64,000 nucleotides of DNA from Pseudoxanthomonas sp. PXM03 (GTDB taxonomy: Bacteria; Pseudomonadota; Gammaproteobacteria; Xanthomonadales; Xanthomonadaceae): the NCBI RefSeq assembly GCF_014852005.1, contig NZ_JACVAU010000001.1, positions 1,448,001 through 1,512,000 of the forward strand, given 5' to 3'. The notes under the pieces are model-generated. The model did no database searches, was not told the DNA's origin, and saw only the letters and a list, made by a program, of their open reading frames with translations. The position numbers and the translations under genes were made by a program. Shown piece after piece: positions 44,045 to 51,568 of this stretch. Position 1 is the first letter of the stretch, and each line of letters starts with the position of its first letter.

Positions 44045-45082
44045 GTGATCGCGCCCATCAAGGGGAAAGCCACATCGCTGGACATCGCCCACCTGGCCGG
44101 CGTGTCCCAGCCCACCGTGTCGCGCGCGCTGCGCGGCAGCCCGATGGTCAACGAGGAGACGCGCAAGCGCATCCTGGCCATCGCCGAGCAACTGAACTAC
44201 AAGGTCGACAAGAACGCCTCCAACCTGCGCCGCCAGCATTCCGGCACGCTGGCGCTGCTGTTCTTCGAAGATCCCACCCCGGATGAGTCGTCCATCAACC
44301 CGTTCTTCCTGTCCATGCTGGGCAGCATCACCCGTGCCTGCGCGCTGCGCGGTTACGACCTGCTGATCTCGTTCCAGCAGCTGTCCAACGACTGGCAGGC
44401 CGATTACGAAGACAGCAAGAAGGCCGACGGCATCATCCTGCTCGGTTACGGAGACTACCTGGAGTCACGCGGCCGGCTGGAGCGGCTGGTGGAGCAGGGC
44501 ACCCATTTCGTGCGCTGGGGCGCGGTGCAGCCGGATACGCCGGGTGTGTCGATCGGCTGCGACAACACCCAGGGCGGGCACGACATCACCGCGCACCTCA
44601 TCGAACAGGGGCGTCGCCGCATCGCTTTCCTCGGACATGCATCGAACCACTATCCGGAGTTCTTCGAGCGCTACCTCGGGCACCGGCAGGCATTGGACGC
44701 CGCAGGCGTCGAGACGGACACCGCCCTGCAGGTGGATGCCATCACCACCGAGCAGTCCGGTCATGAAGCCGCCTGCGAACTGCTCGCGCGTGGGGTGCCT
44801 TTCGATGCGATCTTCGCGGCCAGCGACCTGATCGCGGCGGGGGCGATGAAGGCCTTGCTCGAGCGCGGCCTGCGGGTGCCGGAGGACGTCGCCGTGGCGG
44901 GTTTCGATGACATTCCGCTGGCCAGCTTCGTCAACCCCGGCCTGTCCACGGTGCAGCAGGACACCAAACGCGCCGGCGCCCTGCTGGTGGAAACCCTGCT
45001 GGCCCTGATCAACGGAGAACCGGCGGAGAGCCAGACCATCCCGGTCAGGCTGGCGCTGCGCGGGTCGACGGCTGCAAAGTGA
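44045..45082 (+). CDS. LacI-family transcriptional repressor of the sugar module
   Basis: A 345-residue LacI/GalR-type regulator. The N-terminal helix-turn-helix is [22 protein letters not shown] (about 11-32), followed by the hinge and the periplasmic-binding-like effector domain ([23 protein letters not shown] near the end). It starts with GTG at 44045; the HTH then begins at a normal distance. It lies next to GH13, transporter and TonB-receptor genes, so it most likely responds to maltose or related alpha-glucosides and binds the TGNATACGTATNCA sites found at 48569 and 51418. The ligand and sites are inferred. Confidence 0.88.
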   Translation: MIAPIKGKATSLDIAHLAGVSQPTVSRALRGSPMVNEETRKRILAIAEQLNYKVDKNASNLRRQHSGTLALLFFEDPTPDESSINPFFLSMLGSITRACALRGYDLLISFQQLSNDWQADYEDSKKADGIILLGYGDYLESRGRLERLVEQGTHFVRWGAVQPDTPGVSIGCDNTQGGHDITAHLIEQGRRRIAFLGHASNHYPEFFERYLGHRQALDAAGVETDTALQVDAITTEQSGHEAACELLARGVPFDAIFAASDLIAAGAMKALLERGLRVPEDVAVAGFDDIPLASFVNPGLSTVQQDTKRAGALLVETLLALINGEPAESQTIPVRLALRGSTAAK

Positions 45083-45091
45083 GGGCGCCGT

Positions 45092-45235
45092 TGTAGGAGC
45101 GATGTAAGTCGCGACCGCGGCCCACACGCGTCAGGAAATCCCGATAACGCCAGCTTTCGGCACCTGCAGGTTCTCGCGCGATCCTGCGCCGATGCGGACC
45201 CAGGGTGGGTGGTCGCGACTTACGTCGCTCCTACA
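45092..45235. repeat. Paired inverted repeat (type 'GTAGGAGCGACGT')
   Basis: Inverted arms of about 24 bp at 45092-45115 (TGTAGGAGCGATGTAAGTCG..) and ending at 45235 (..CGACTTACGTCGCTCCTACA), one mismatch, with about 95 bp between. Same family as 21190-21334. It lies between convergent lacI-type and amylase genes. Confidence 0.85.
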
Positions 45236-45253
45236 GTACAGAAGGCGCTGACT

Positions 45254-46930
45254 TCAATCCGCCTTGGGCGCCTTGCGTGCCATCAGCTCGGCCAGGCGCG
45301 CGCGCGTATCGGCGCGCGTGATCGGCGCGTCCAGCAGGAACACGCGCACGCCATGCGCCGGCACCTCCACTTGCAGGCGGTTGCGCACGCGTTGGGTCTT
45401 GCCGGTGAACGCATCGCGCCAGGTACCGGCCTGCAGGTGGTCGGATACCGACAGCTTCGCCGGTGCATCCGCCTTGTTAAGCAGCACCAGCGCGGTCTGG
45501 TTGACGCCTTCGTGCTGCAGTACGCGGTAGAAGATCGCCTGGTCGCCCTTCATGCGCACGTTGAGCTGGAGGCCGCGTTGCAGTGCGGGTGTGTCGCGGC
45601 GCAGTTGGGCGATGCGCTTCAGGGGGGCGAAGATCGGGCTCTGCGGCGCAGCGTCGATGCGGTCCTGGCCGAAGTAGTTGCGGTTGCCGGCATGTTCCGC
45701 GCGGCCACGCTCGAAGCCGACCTCAGACCCGTAGTAGACAACCGGGATGCCACGCGCGGTGAACAGCCAGTTGTGCGCATCGATGAAGCCGGTGTCGGCG
45801 GCGTTCATGCGCGCCATGTCGTGGTTGTCGTAGAAGGTCATCAGGTCGTACGGGTTCGCGTACGGACCGTCTTCCAGGTACAGCGCCTTGCCGATCTCCT
45901 CGTAGCTGGTGCCCGGCTTCTCGAAGGTTTCGGCCAGTTTTCCCTTCAGCGGGAAATCCAGCACGCTGTAGCTGCCGTTGCGGGCCCAGGTGTGGCCGGC
46001 GATGCTGGCGGCGTCGTAGTTGAAGTTCTCGCCGAACATGAAGAAGCCCGGCTTCTTCGCACGCATGCGGTCGGCGAATTCCTTCCAGAACGCATGCGGC
46101 ATCCAGGCGATGGTGTCCACGCGGAACGCGGCCGCGCCCTGGTCGATCCACTGCTCGTAGGCGCCGACCAGGTACTCCATCACCGCCGGGTTGTTCTCGT
46201 TGAAGTCCGAGAGCTGCGCCAGTCCGCCGCCGGTGTTGTAGAACGCGTGCATCGGCTTGCGGCGCGGGTCCAGCCTGTCGGGGTCGAGGTTCTGGTGATC
46301 GGCGACCAGTTTGCCGTTCTTGTCCCAGATCTTGCCGTACTGCGGCTGCATCTTCGGCATCGAATACGCGGGCGAGCCGTGGTTGCCGACGATGTCGAGT
46401 ACCACGTCGAGCTTCTGCTCCTTCATCGCTTTCGTGAAGCCGGCGAAATCGAGTCCTTCGCTGGGCAGATGCTCGTCCAGCCTGTAGAAGTTGATGCCCC
46501 AGTAGCCGTGGTAGCCGGTCTTGCCGCGGTCGGTGAACATGCCGGCCCACTTCACTTCCTCGCCGCCGGTGAAGGCTTCGTCCGGATTGTCGATGATCGG
46601 GGTGATCCACACCGAGGTGAAGCCCAGGTCGCGGATGTAGCCGGCGTTGTCGAGCACGCCCTTGAAGTCGCCGCCCAGGTAACCGACGTTGTCGGTCTGG
46701 CCTTCGGGCGCACCGGGGGTGGCGCGGTCGAAGGTCGGGTTCTTGCCGCCCTGGTCACGATGGTCGTTCGACGGATCACCGTTGACGAAGCGGTCGGTCA
46801 GCACGAAGTACACGGCTTCTTTCGCGAAGGGCTCGGTGGTGCCGTAGAACGCGTCGGCGGCCAGCACGGTGCATGGCGCGGACAGCAGGACCGCCAGTGC
46901 GGCAGCGAGGGAACGATGGGTGTACTTCAT
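45254..46930 (-). CDS. Exported GH13 alpha-amylase-type enzyme
   Basis: A 558-residue secreted protein; the signal peptide ends at TVLA (about 24). It is a GH13 enzyme with conserved region I VVLDIVGNH, nucleophile Asp in AAFRVDTIAW, acid/base Glu in MFGENF and region IV TFYDNHDMAR. The long, substituted loop set (YLGGDFKGVLDNAGYIRDLGFTSVWITPI) resembles cyclodextrin-active or maltodextrin-degrading periplasmic amylases. It overlaps by one base the upstream MFS transporter gene (TGATG). It likely cuts maltodextrins that enter through the TonB-dependent receptor. Confidence 0.92.
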   Translation of the reverse strand: MKYTHRSLAAALAVLLSAPCTVLAADAFYGTTEPFAKEAVYFVLTDRFVNGDPSNDHRDQGGKNPTFDRATPGAPEGQTDNVGYLGGDFKGVLDNAGYIRDLGFTSVWITPIIDNPDEAFTGGEEVKWAGMFTDRGKTGYHGYWGINFYRLDEHLPSEGLDFAGFTKAMKEQKLDVVLDIVGNHGSPAYSMPKMQPQYGKIWDKNGKLVADHQNLDPDRLDPRRKPMHAFYNTGGGLAQLSDFNENNPAVMEYLVGAYEQWIDQGAAAFRVDTIAWMPHAFWKEFADRMRAKKPGFFMFGENFNYDAASIAGHTWARNGSYSVLDFPLKGKLAETFEKPGTSYEEIGKALYLEDGPYANPYDLMTFYDNHDMARMNAADTGFIDAHNWLFTARGIPVVYYGSEVGFERGRAEHAGNRNYFGQDRIDAAPQSPIFAPLKRIAQLRRDTPALQRGLQLNVRMKGDQAIFYRVLQHEGVNQTALVLLNKADAPAKLSVSDHLQAGTWRDAFTGKTQRVRNRLQVEVPAHGVRVFLLDAPITRADTRARLAELMARKAPKAD

Positions 46931-48315
46931 CAGTGGGCCTGCGAGGAAATGGGGGCGGGGGCGTCCGGCGTTTCGTGCACGCGGGCCAGGGCCAGGGCGG
47001 CCAGCAGCAGGCTGACGCCGCTGATGACCAGCGCGAAGATCGCTTCATTGGCGAAGAATGCGCGCAGTGCCGGGCCCAGCAGCGTGGCCGCGACGATCTG
47101 CGGGACCACGATGAACATGTTGAAGATGCCCATGTAGATGCCCATCTTCTCCGCCGGTACATGGCTGGACAGCAGCGCGTACGGCATCGACAGGATGCTG
47201 GCCCACGCCACGCCCACCAGCGCGAACGAGGCGATCAGCCAGGCCGGGTGCGGCACCCACCACATCGACAGGAAGCCCGCGCCGCCGAGGACCAGCGAGC
47301 CTGTATGCACCGCTTTGCGATTGAGCGGGAAGCGGGCGGCATAGAAGCTGAGCAGCAGCGCCACCAGCATCGACGACAGGCCGTAGTAGCCCATGTACGA
47401 CCCCACGAGGTCGGCAGCATCCTGGAACGCCGCATTGGCCGACTGGAAGGCCGCCGCCTGTGCAGGCACCGCCATGTCGAATGCCGCTGGATCCGGTGCC
47501 GGCGCGTTGAAGACATGTTCCGTCAGGCCCGGCGTGGCCATGCTCCACATCGCGAAGAACGCCAGCCAGCTGAAGAACTGCACCATGCCCAGGCGCCGCA
47601 TCTGCGCCGGCATGTGCGCGACATGCCGGGCGATCTCGCTGGCCACGTTGCCCTGCGCACGCTTGTCGGCGCGGAAGCGCTCCAGATCGTCCGGCGGATA
47701 CTCGCGCGTGGTCAGGATGGTGACCAGGATGCTGGCCATGAAGACGAAGGCGCCGATCGCGAAGGCGATCTTCACCGACGGCGGCACTACGCCCGGGCCC
47801 GCCTCGTTGGACACCCCGAGTTGCGTGATGAACCACGGCAGGTTGCTGGCGACCCACGTGCCGATGCCGATGATCAGGGTCTGCAGCACGAAACCGTAGG
47901 AGCGCTGGCTCTCCGGTAGCTTGTCGGCCACGAGCGCACGGAAGGGTTCCATGCTGATGTTGATGCTCGCGTCCAGGACCCACAACAGGCCGGCCGCGAT
48001 CCACAACGTGGGCGAGTGCGGCATGAAGACCAGCGCGATCGAACTGAGGATCGCGCCCGCGAGGAAGTAGGGGCGCCGCCGTCCCAGTCGGGGATGCCAG
48101 GTGCGGTCGCTGAAATAGCCGATGACCGGCTGCACCAGCAGGCCCGTGAGCGGCGCGGCGATCCACAGCAGCGGCAACGCGTCCTTCTCCGCGCCCAGGG
48201 TCTGGAAGATCCGCGACATGAAGCCACCCTGCAGCGCGAAACCGAACTGGATGCCGAGGAAGCCGAACGACATGTTCCATATCTGCCAGAAGGACAGGCG
48301 GGGCTTGGCGGTCAT
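46930..48315 (-). CDS. MFS sugar transporter (maltose/sucrose type)
   Basis: A 461-residue permease of the major facilitator superfamily, of the glycoside/SUC-like group (WNMSFGFLGIQFGFALQGGFMSRIFQTLGA is typical of this group). Twelve membrane helices are visible, with the loop signature RTWHPRLGRRRPYF (about 70-83) after helix 2. It is expected to bring maltose or related disaccharides across the inner membrane. It is first in an operon with the GH13 amylase and divergent from the alpha-glucosidase gene. Start ATG 48315 (MTAKPRLSF) is taken because the preceding frame lacks hydrophobic or conserved sequence. Confidence 0.92.
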   Translation of the reverse strand: MTAKPRLSFWQIWNMSFGFLGIQFGFALQGGFMSRIFQTLGAEKDALPLLWIAAPLTGLLVQPVIGYFSDRTWHPRLGRRRPYFLAGAILSSIALVFMPHSPTLWIAAGLLWVLDASINISMEPFRALVADKLPESQRSYGFVLQTLIIGIGTWVASNLPWFITQLGVSNEAGPGVVPPSVKIAFAIGAFVFMASILVTILTTREYPPDDLERFRADKRAQGNVASEIARHVAHMPAQMRRLGMVQFFSWLAFFAMWSMATPGLTEHVFNAPAPDPAAFDMAVPAQAAAFQSANAAFQDAADLVGSYMGYYGLSSMLVALLLSFYAARFPLNRKAVHTGSLVLGGAGFLSMWWVPHPAWLIASFALVGVAWASILSMPYALLSSHVPAEKMGIYMGIFNMFIVVPQIVAATLLGPALRAFFANEAIFALVISGVSLLLAALALARVHETPDAPAPISSQAH

Positions 48316-48568
48316 CGGGGTCCCTGGCAGTGCGATGCGGTCGGAAGTGGGCACGCGTGGTGGCGGGCGTGGCGGCATCTTGCAGGCAAGCGCGGACGAT
48401 TCCATGCTGCACCGCAAACAACGCGTGCATGCGCGACAGCGAACGTCTGCTCCGTTCCTTCGCACGTGCCCAACGCAAAAGTCCTTGTGCCACATGGCTT
48501 TCAGGGCATCACGCAACCTTCGTCGGTGATCGGGCGCGCGCACTGCATGGCGCACGCGTCATGCCATC

Positions 48569-48582
48569 TGCATACGTATTCA
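48569..48582. promoter_or_regulatory. Putative LacI-type operator, TGCATACGTATTCA
   Basis: This near-palindrome centred on ATACGTAT lies 108 bp before the alpha-glucosidase start, between it and the transporter gene. The 18-bp TGCATACGTATTCATGCA here recurs in reverse at 51414-51431 before the TonB-dependent receptor. The same motif in the two control regions of one pathway suggests a common repressor. Confidence 0.7.
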
Positions 48583-48689
48583 TGCACGCCCATGACGACC
48601 TCCTCTCACGCATGCGGGTGGCTCGTGGAATAGTGGCGCCCGCCGAGCGCACCGGAGGGGTGCGCCGCGCATTGCGGACGGGTGCATCG

Positions 48690-50306
48690 ATGACGAAGAA
48701 CAACTGGTGGCGTGGCGCGGTGATCTACCAGATCTACCCCCGCAGCTTCCTGGACACCAACGGGGATGGCGTGGGCGACCTGCCGGGCATCGTCGAGAAG
48801 CTCGACTACATCGCCGGCCTGGGCGTGGACGCGATCTGGATCTCGCCGTTCTTCAAGTCGCCGATGGCGGACTTCGGCTACGACATCGCCGACTACCGAG
48901 ACGTGGACCCGCTGTTCGGCACGCTGGCCGATTTCGATCGCCTGCTCGCCAAGGCGCACTCGCTGGGCGTCAAGGTGATGATCGACCAGGTGCTGAGCCA
49001 CTGTTCGGTGGACCATGCGTGGTTCAAGGAGAGCCGCGAGAACCGCACCAACCCCAAGGCCGACTGGTACGTGTGGGCCGATCCGAAGGAAGACGGCACA
49101 CCACCCAACAACTGGATGTCGCTGTTCGGTGGCGTGGCCTGGCGCTGGGAGCCACGCCGCGAGCAGTACTACCTGCATAACTTCCTCGCCAGCCAGCCCG
49201 ATCTGAACTTCCACAACCCGGCGGTGCAGCAGGCCACGCTGGACAATGTGCAGTTCTGGCTCGACAAGGGCGTGGACGGCCTGCGGCTGGACGCGATCAA
49301 CTTCTGCTTCCACGACGCGCAGTTGCGCGACAACCCGCCCAAGCCGAAGGAAAAGCGGGTGGGGCGCGGCTTCAGTCCCGACAATCCGTACGCGTACCAG
49401 TACCACTATTTCAACAACACGCAGCGGGAGAACATCCCGTTCCTGGAGCGCCTGCGTGGGTTGCTGGACAAGTATCCCGACGCGGCCGCGCTGGGTGAAA
49501 TCTCGTCGGAGGACTCGCTCGCCACCACCGCCGAGTACGTCAGCGACCAACGCCTGCACATGGGCTACAGCTTCGAACTGCTGACCGATGACGGCAGCGC
49601 CGGCTACATCCGCGACACGGTCGAGCGGCTGGAAGCCGCGATGCTCGAAGGCTGGCCCTGCTGGGCCGTCTCCAACCACGACGTCCAGCGTGCGGTCACG
49701 CGCTGGGGCAACGGTGACGCGTCGCCGGCCCTGGCGGCGCAGCTGGTCGCCCTGGTGTGTTCGCTGCGGGGCTCGGTCTGCCTGTACCAGGGCGAAGAAC
49801 TCGGGCTTCCCGAAGCCGATGTGCCCTACGAAGCGTTGCAGGATCCCTACGGCAAGACGTTCTGGCCGAACTTCAAGGGCCGCGATGGTTGCCGTACGCC
49901 GATGCCGTGGAACGATGGCGAGCAGGCCGGCTTCAGCCACGGCAATCCGTGGTTGCCGATCCCGGCGGAACACCGCGCGATCAACGTCGCCGCGCAGGAA
50001 GCCGATGCCGGCTCCATCCTCAACCAGGTGCGGCGCTTCCTCGCGTGGCGACGCAGCCAGCCTGCATTGCGCGTGGGCAGCATCCGCTTCCTGGATGCCC
50101 CCGAGCCGGTGCTCGCGTTCGTGCGCGAGACCGGGGGCGCGGCGATGCTGGTGGTGTTCAACCTGTCGTCGCAGGAGGTCTCGTGGGCGTTGCCGGAAGG
50201 CATCGTGCCGAGCGCGGTCGACAGCCACGGCCTGCCGTCCGGCACCCTGCAGGATGGCGGGCTGATGCTCCCGCCCCGCGGCGTGTACTACGCCCTCATC
50301 GACTGA
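48690..50306 (+). CDS. GH13 alpha-glucosidase (cytoplasmic)
   Basis: A 538-residue GH13 enzyme of the oligo-1,6-glucosidase/alpha-glucosidase (GH13_23-like) group. It begins WWRGAVIYQIYPRSFLDTNGDGVGDLPGI, with region I VMIDQVLSHCS, nucleophile Asp in GLRLDAINFCFHD, Glu in ALGEISSED and VSNHDVQR. No signal peptide is seen, so it should split maltose or other alpha-glucosides in the cytoplasm. It resembles the alpha-glucosidase/transglucosylase XgtA of Xanthomonas campestris. Start ATG 48690; the open frame upstream crosses the operator and is not used. Followed by an esterase gene. Confidence 0.93.
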   Translation: MTKNNWWRGAVIYQIYPRSFLDTNGDGVGDLPGIVEKLDYIAGLGVDAIWISPFFKSPMADFGYDIADYRDVDPLFGTLADFDRLLAKAHSLGVKVMIDQVLSHCSVDHAWFKESRENRTNPKADWYVWADPKEDGTPPNNWMSLFGGVAWRWEPRREQYYLHNFLASQPDLNFHNPAVQQATLDNVQFWLDKGVDGLRLDAINFCFHDAQLRDNPPKPKEKRVGRGFSPDNPYAYQYHYFNNTQRENIPFLERLRGLLDKYPDAAALGEISSEDSLATTAEYVSDQRLHMGYSFELLTDDGSAGYIRDTVERLEAAMLEGWPCWAVSNHDVQRAVTRWGNGDASPALAAQLVALVCSLRGSVCLYQGEELGLPEADVPYEALQDPYGKTFWPNFKGRDGCRTPMPWNDGEQAGFSHGNPWLPIPAEHRAINVAAQEADAGSILNQVRRFLAWRRSQPALRVGSIRFLDAPEPVLAFVRETGGAAMLVVFNLSSQEVSWALPEGIVPSAVDSHGLPSGTLQDGGLMLPPRGVYYALID

Positions 50307-50323
50307 AGCAACGGGACGCGACG

Positions 50324-51250
50324 ATGGGCATGTGTCTGGGCAGGATCGGGATCGCGCTGTTGCTGGTGGCCGCGTCGTTCATCGCGCAGGCGCAAGACCG
50401 CGCAGCCTCCATCGCCGCCGCGCAGGCGGTGACGGGCGAAGGCGTCACCGGCACGCTGCTGCGTCACGCGCAGTTCCCTTCCCGCCACGTCGCGGCGAGG
50501 AACGTGGACGTCTGGTTGCCACCGGGCTACATGGAAGCGGACGGCGCACGCTATCCCGTGCTCTACATGCACGATGGCCAGAACGTGTTCGACCCGTCGA
50601 CGTCCTACACCCGCGTGGACTGGGGCGTGGACGAGGCGATGACGCGCCTGATCGCCAACGGACATGCGCGCGCGGCCATCGTTGTCGCTGTGTGGAACAC
50701 GCCCAAGCGCCTGCAGGAATACATGCCGCGCAAGGCCATCCACGGCGAGACGTTCATTCCCACGCCAGGCGATCCGCCGTTTCCGACGGCCGAGATCGTC
50801 GCGGACGACTATCTCGCCTTCCTCGTCACCGAGCTGAAGCCGTTCATCGATGCGCAGTACCGCACGCTCACCGGCCGGGCGGACACGTTCGTGATGGGGT
50901 CCAGCATGGGCGGCCTGATTTCGGCGTACGCGGTGCTGGAATATCCGCAGGTGTTCGGCGGGGCAGGGTGCGTATCCACGCACTGGCCGATCGCCGGCGG
51001 CATCGTCGAAGGCTATCTGGCGCAGCACCTGCCTGCGCCCGGGGGCAACCGCTTCTACTTCGACTATGGCACCGAGGCCATCGACGCGATGTACGAGCCC
51101 TACCAGCAGCGTGTCGACAGTGTGATGCGGGCGCGTGGATATCGTCCCGGCGCGGATCTGCTGAGCCACCGTTATCTGGGCGCCACCCACAACGAGGCCG
51201 CCTGGCGCGGCCGCATCGAAGTGCCGCTGGGTTTCCTGCTGCGGCCCTGA
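50324..51250 (+). CDS. Exported esterase (alpha/beta hydrolase, esterase-D/Fes-like)
   Basis: A 308-residue exported protein with a signal peptide (about 1-23, MGMCLGRIGIALLLVAASFIAQA). The hydrolase body shows YPVLYMHDGQNVFDPS, the nucleophile elbow FVMGSSMGGLIS (Ser about 194) and a late His in GATHNEAAW. This is the putative esterase (PF00756-like) fold, including feruloyl esterases and enterochelin esterases. It follows the alpha-glucosidase by 17 bp and precedes the receptor, so it may deacylate the imported oligosaccharide; the substrate is not known. Confidence 0.87.
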   Translation: MGMCLGRIGIALLLVAASFIAQAQDRAASIAAAQAVTGEGVTGTLLRHAQFPSRHVAARNVDVWLPPGYMEADGARYPVLYMHDGQNVFDPSTSYTRVDWGVDEAMTRLIANGHARAAIVVAVWNTPKRLQEYMPRKAIHGETFIPTPGDPPFPTAEIVADDYLAFLVTELKPFIDAQYRTLTGRADTFVMGSSMGGLISAYAVLEYPQVFGGAGCVSTHWPIAGGIVEGYLAQHLPAPGGNRFYFDYGTEAIDAMYEPYQQRVDSVMRARGYRPGADLLSHRYLGATHNEAAWRGRIEVPLGFLLRP

Positions 51251-51417
51251 CGGCAGCTGACATCCACGCCCTTCATGCCTTTCACGCGCGCCCGCATGAC
51301 TGCGCTGCGCATGCTGAGACCTGTTGCCTGAACAACCGCGGCGATGCCTTGCATCGTGCATGCGCGCGGTCATCCGTGCGCGCGGAACGCGTGTTACATC
51401 ACGGCGTGGAATATGCA

Positions 51418-51431
51418 TGAATACGTATGCA
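51418..51431. promoter_or_regulatory. Putative LacI-type operator, TGAATACGTATGCA
   Basis: The second copy of the ATACGTAT-centred near-palindrome, about 138 bp upstream of the TonB-dependent receptor start. The rest of the 318-bp gap before the receptor (51251-51568) shows no gene and no clear -35/-10 pair. Confidence 0.7.
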
Positions 51432-51568
51432 GCGCGGATTGTGCAGCTGCGCACGCCACTACCATTGCCGCACGTTTCGGGGCACTTGCCCCTGGCGTGG
51501 CAGACCCGGGCGATCGCATCGTGCGACGCACCCGGTTCATCGCATACAACGTCCTTGGAGAGGGGAAC

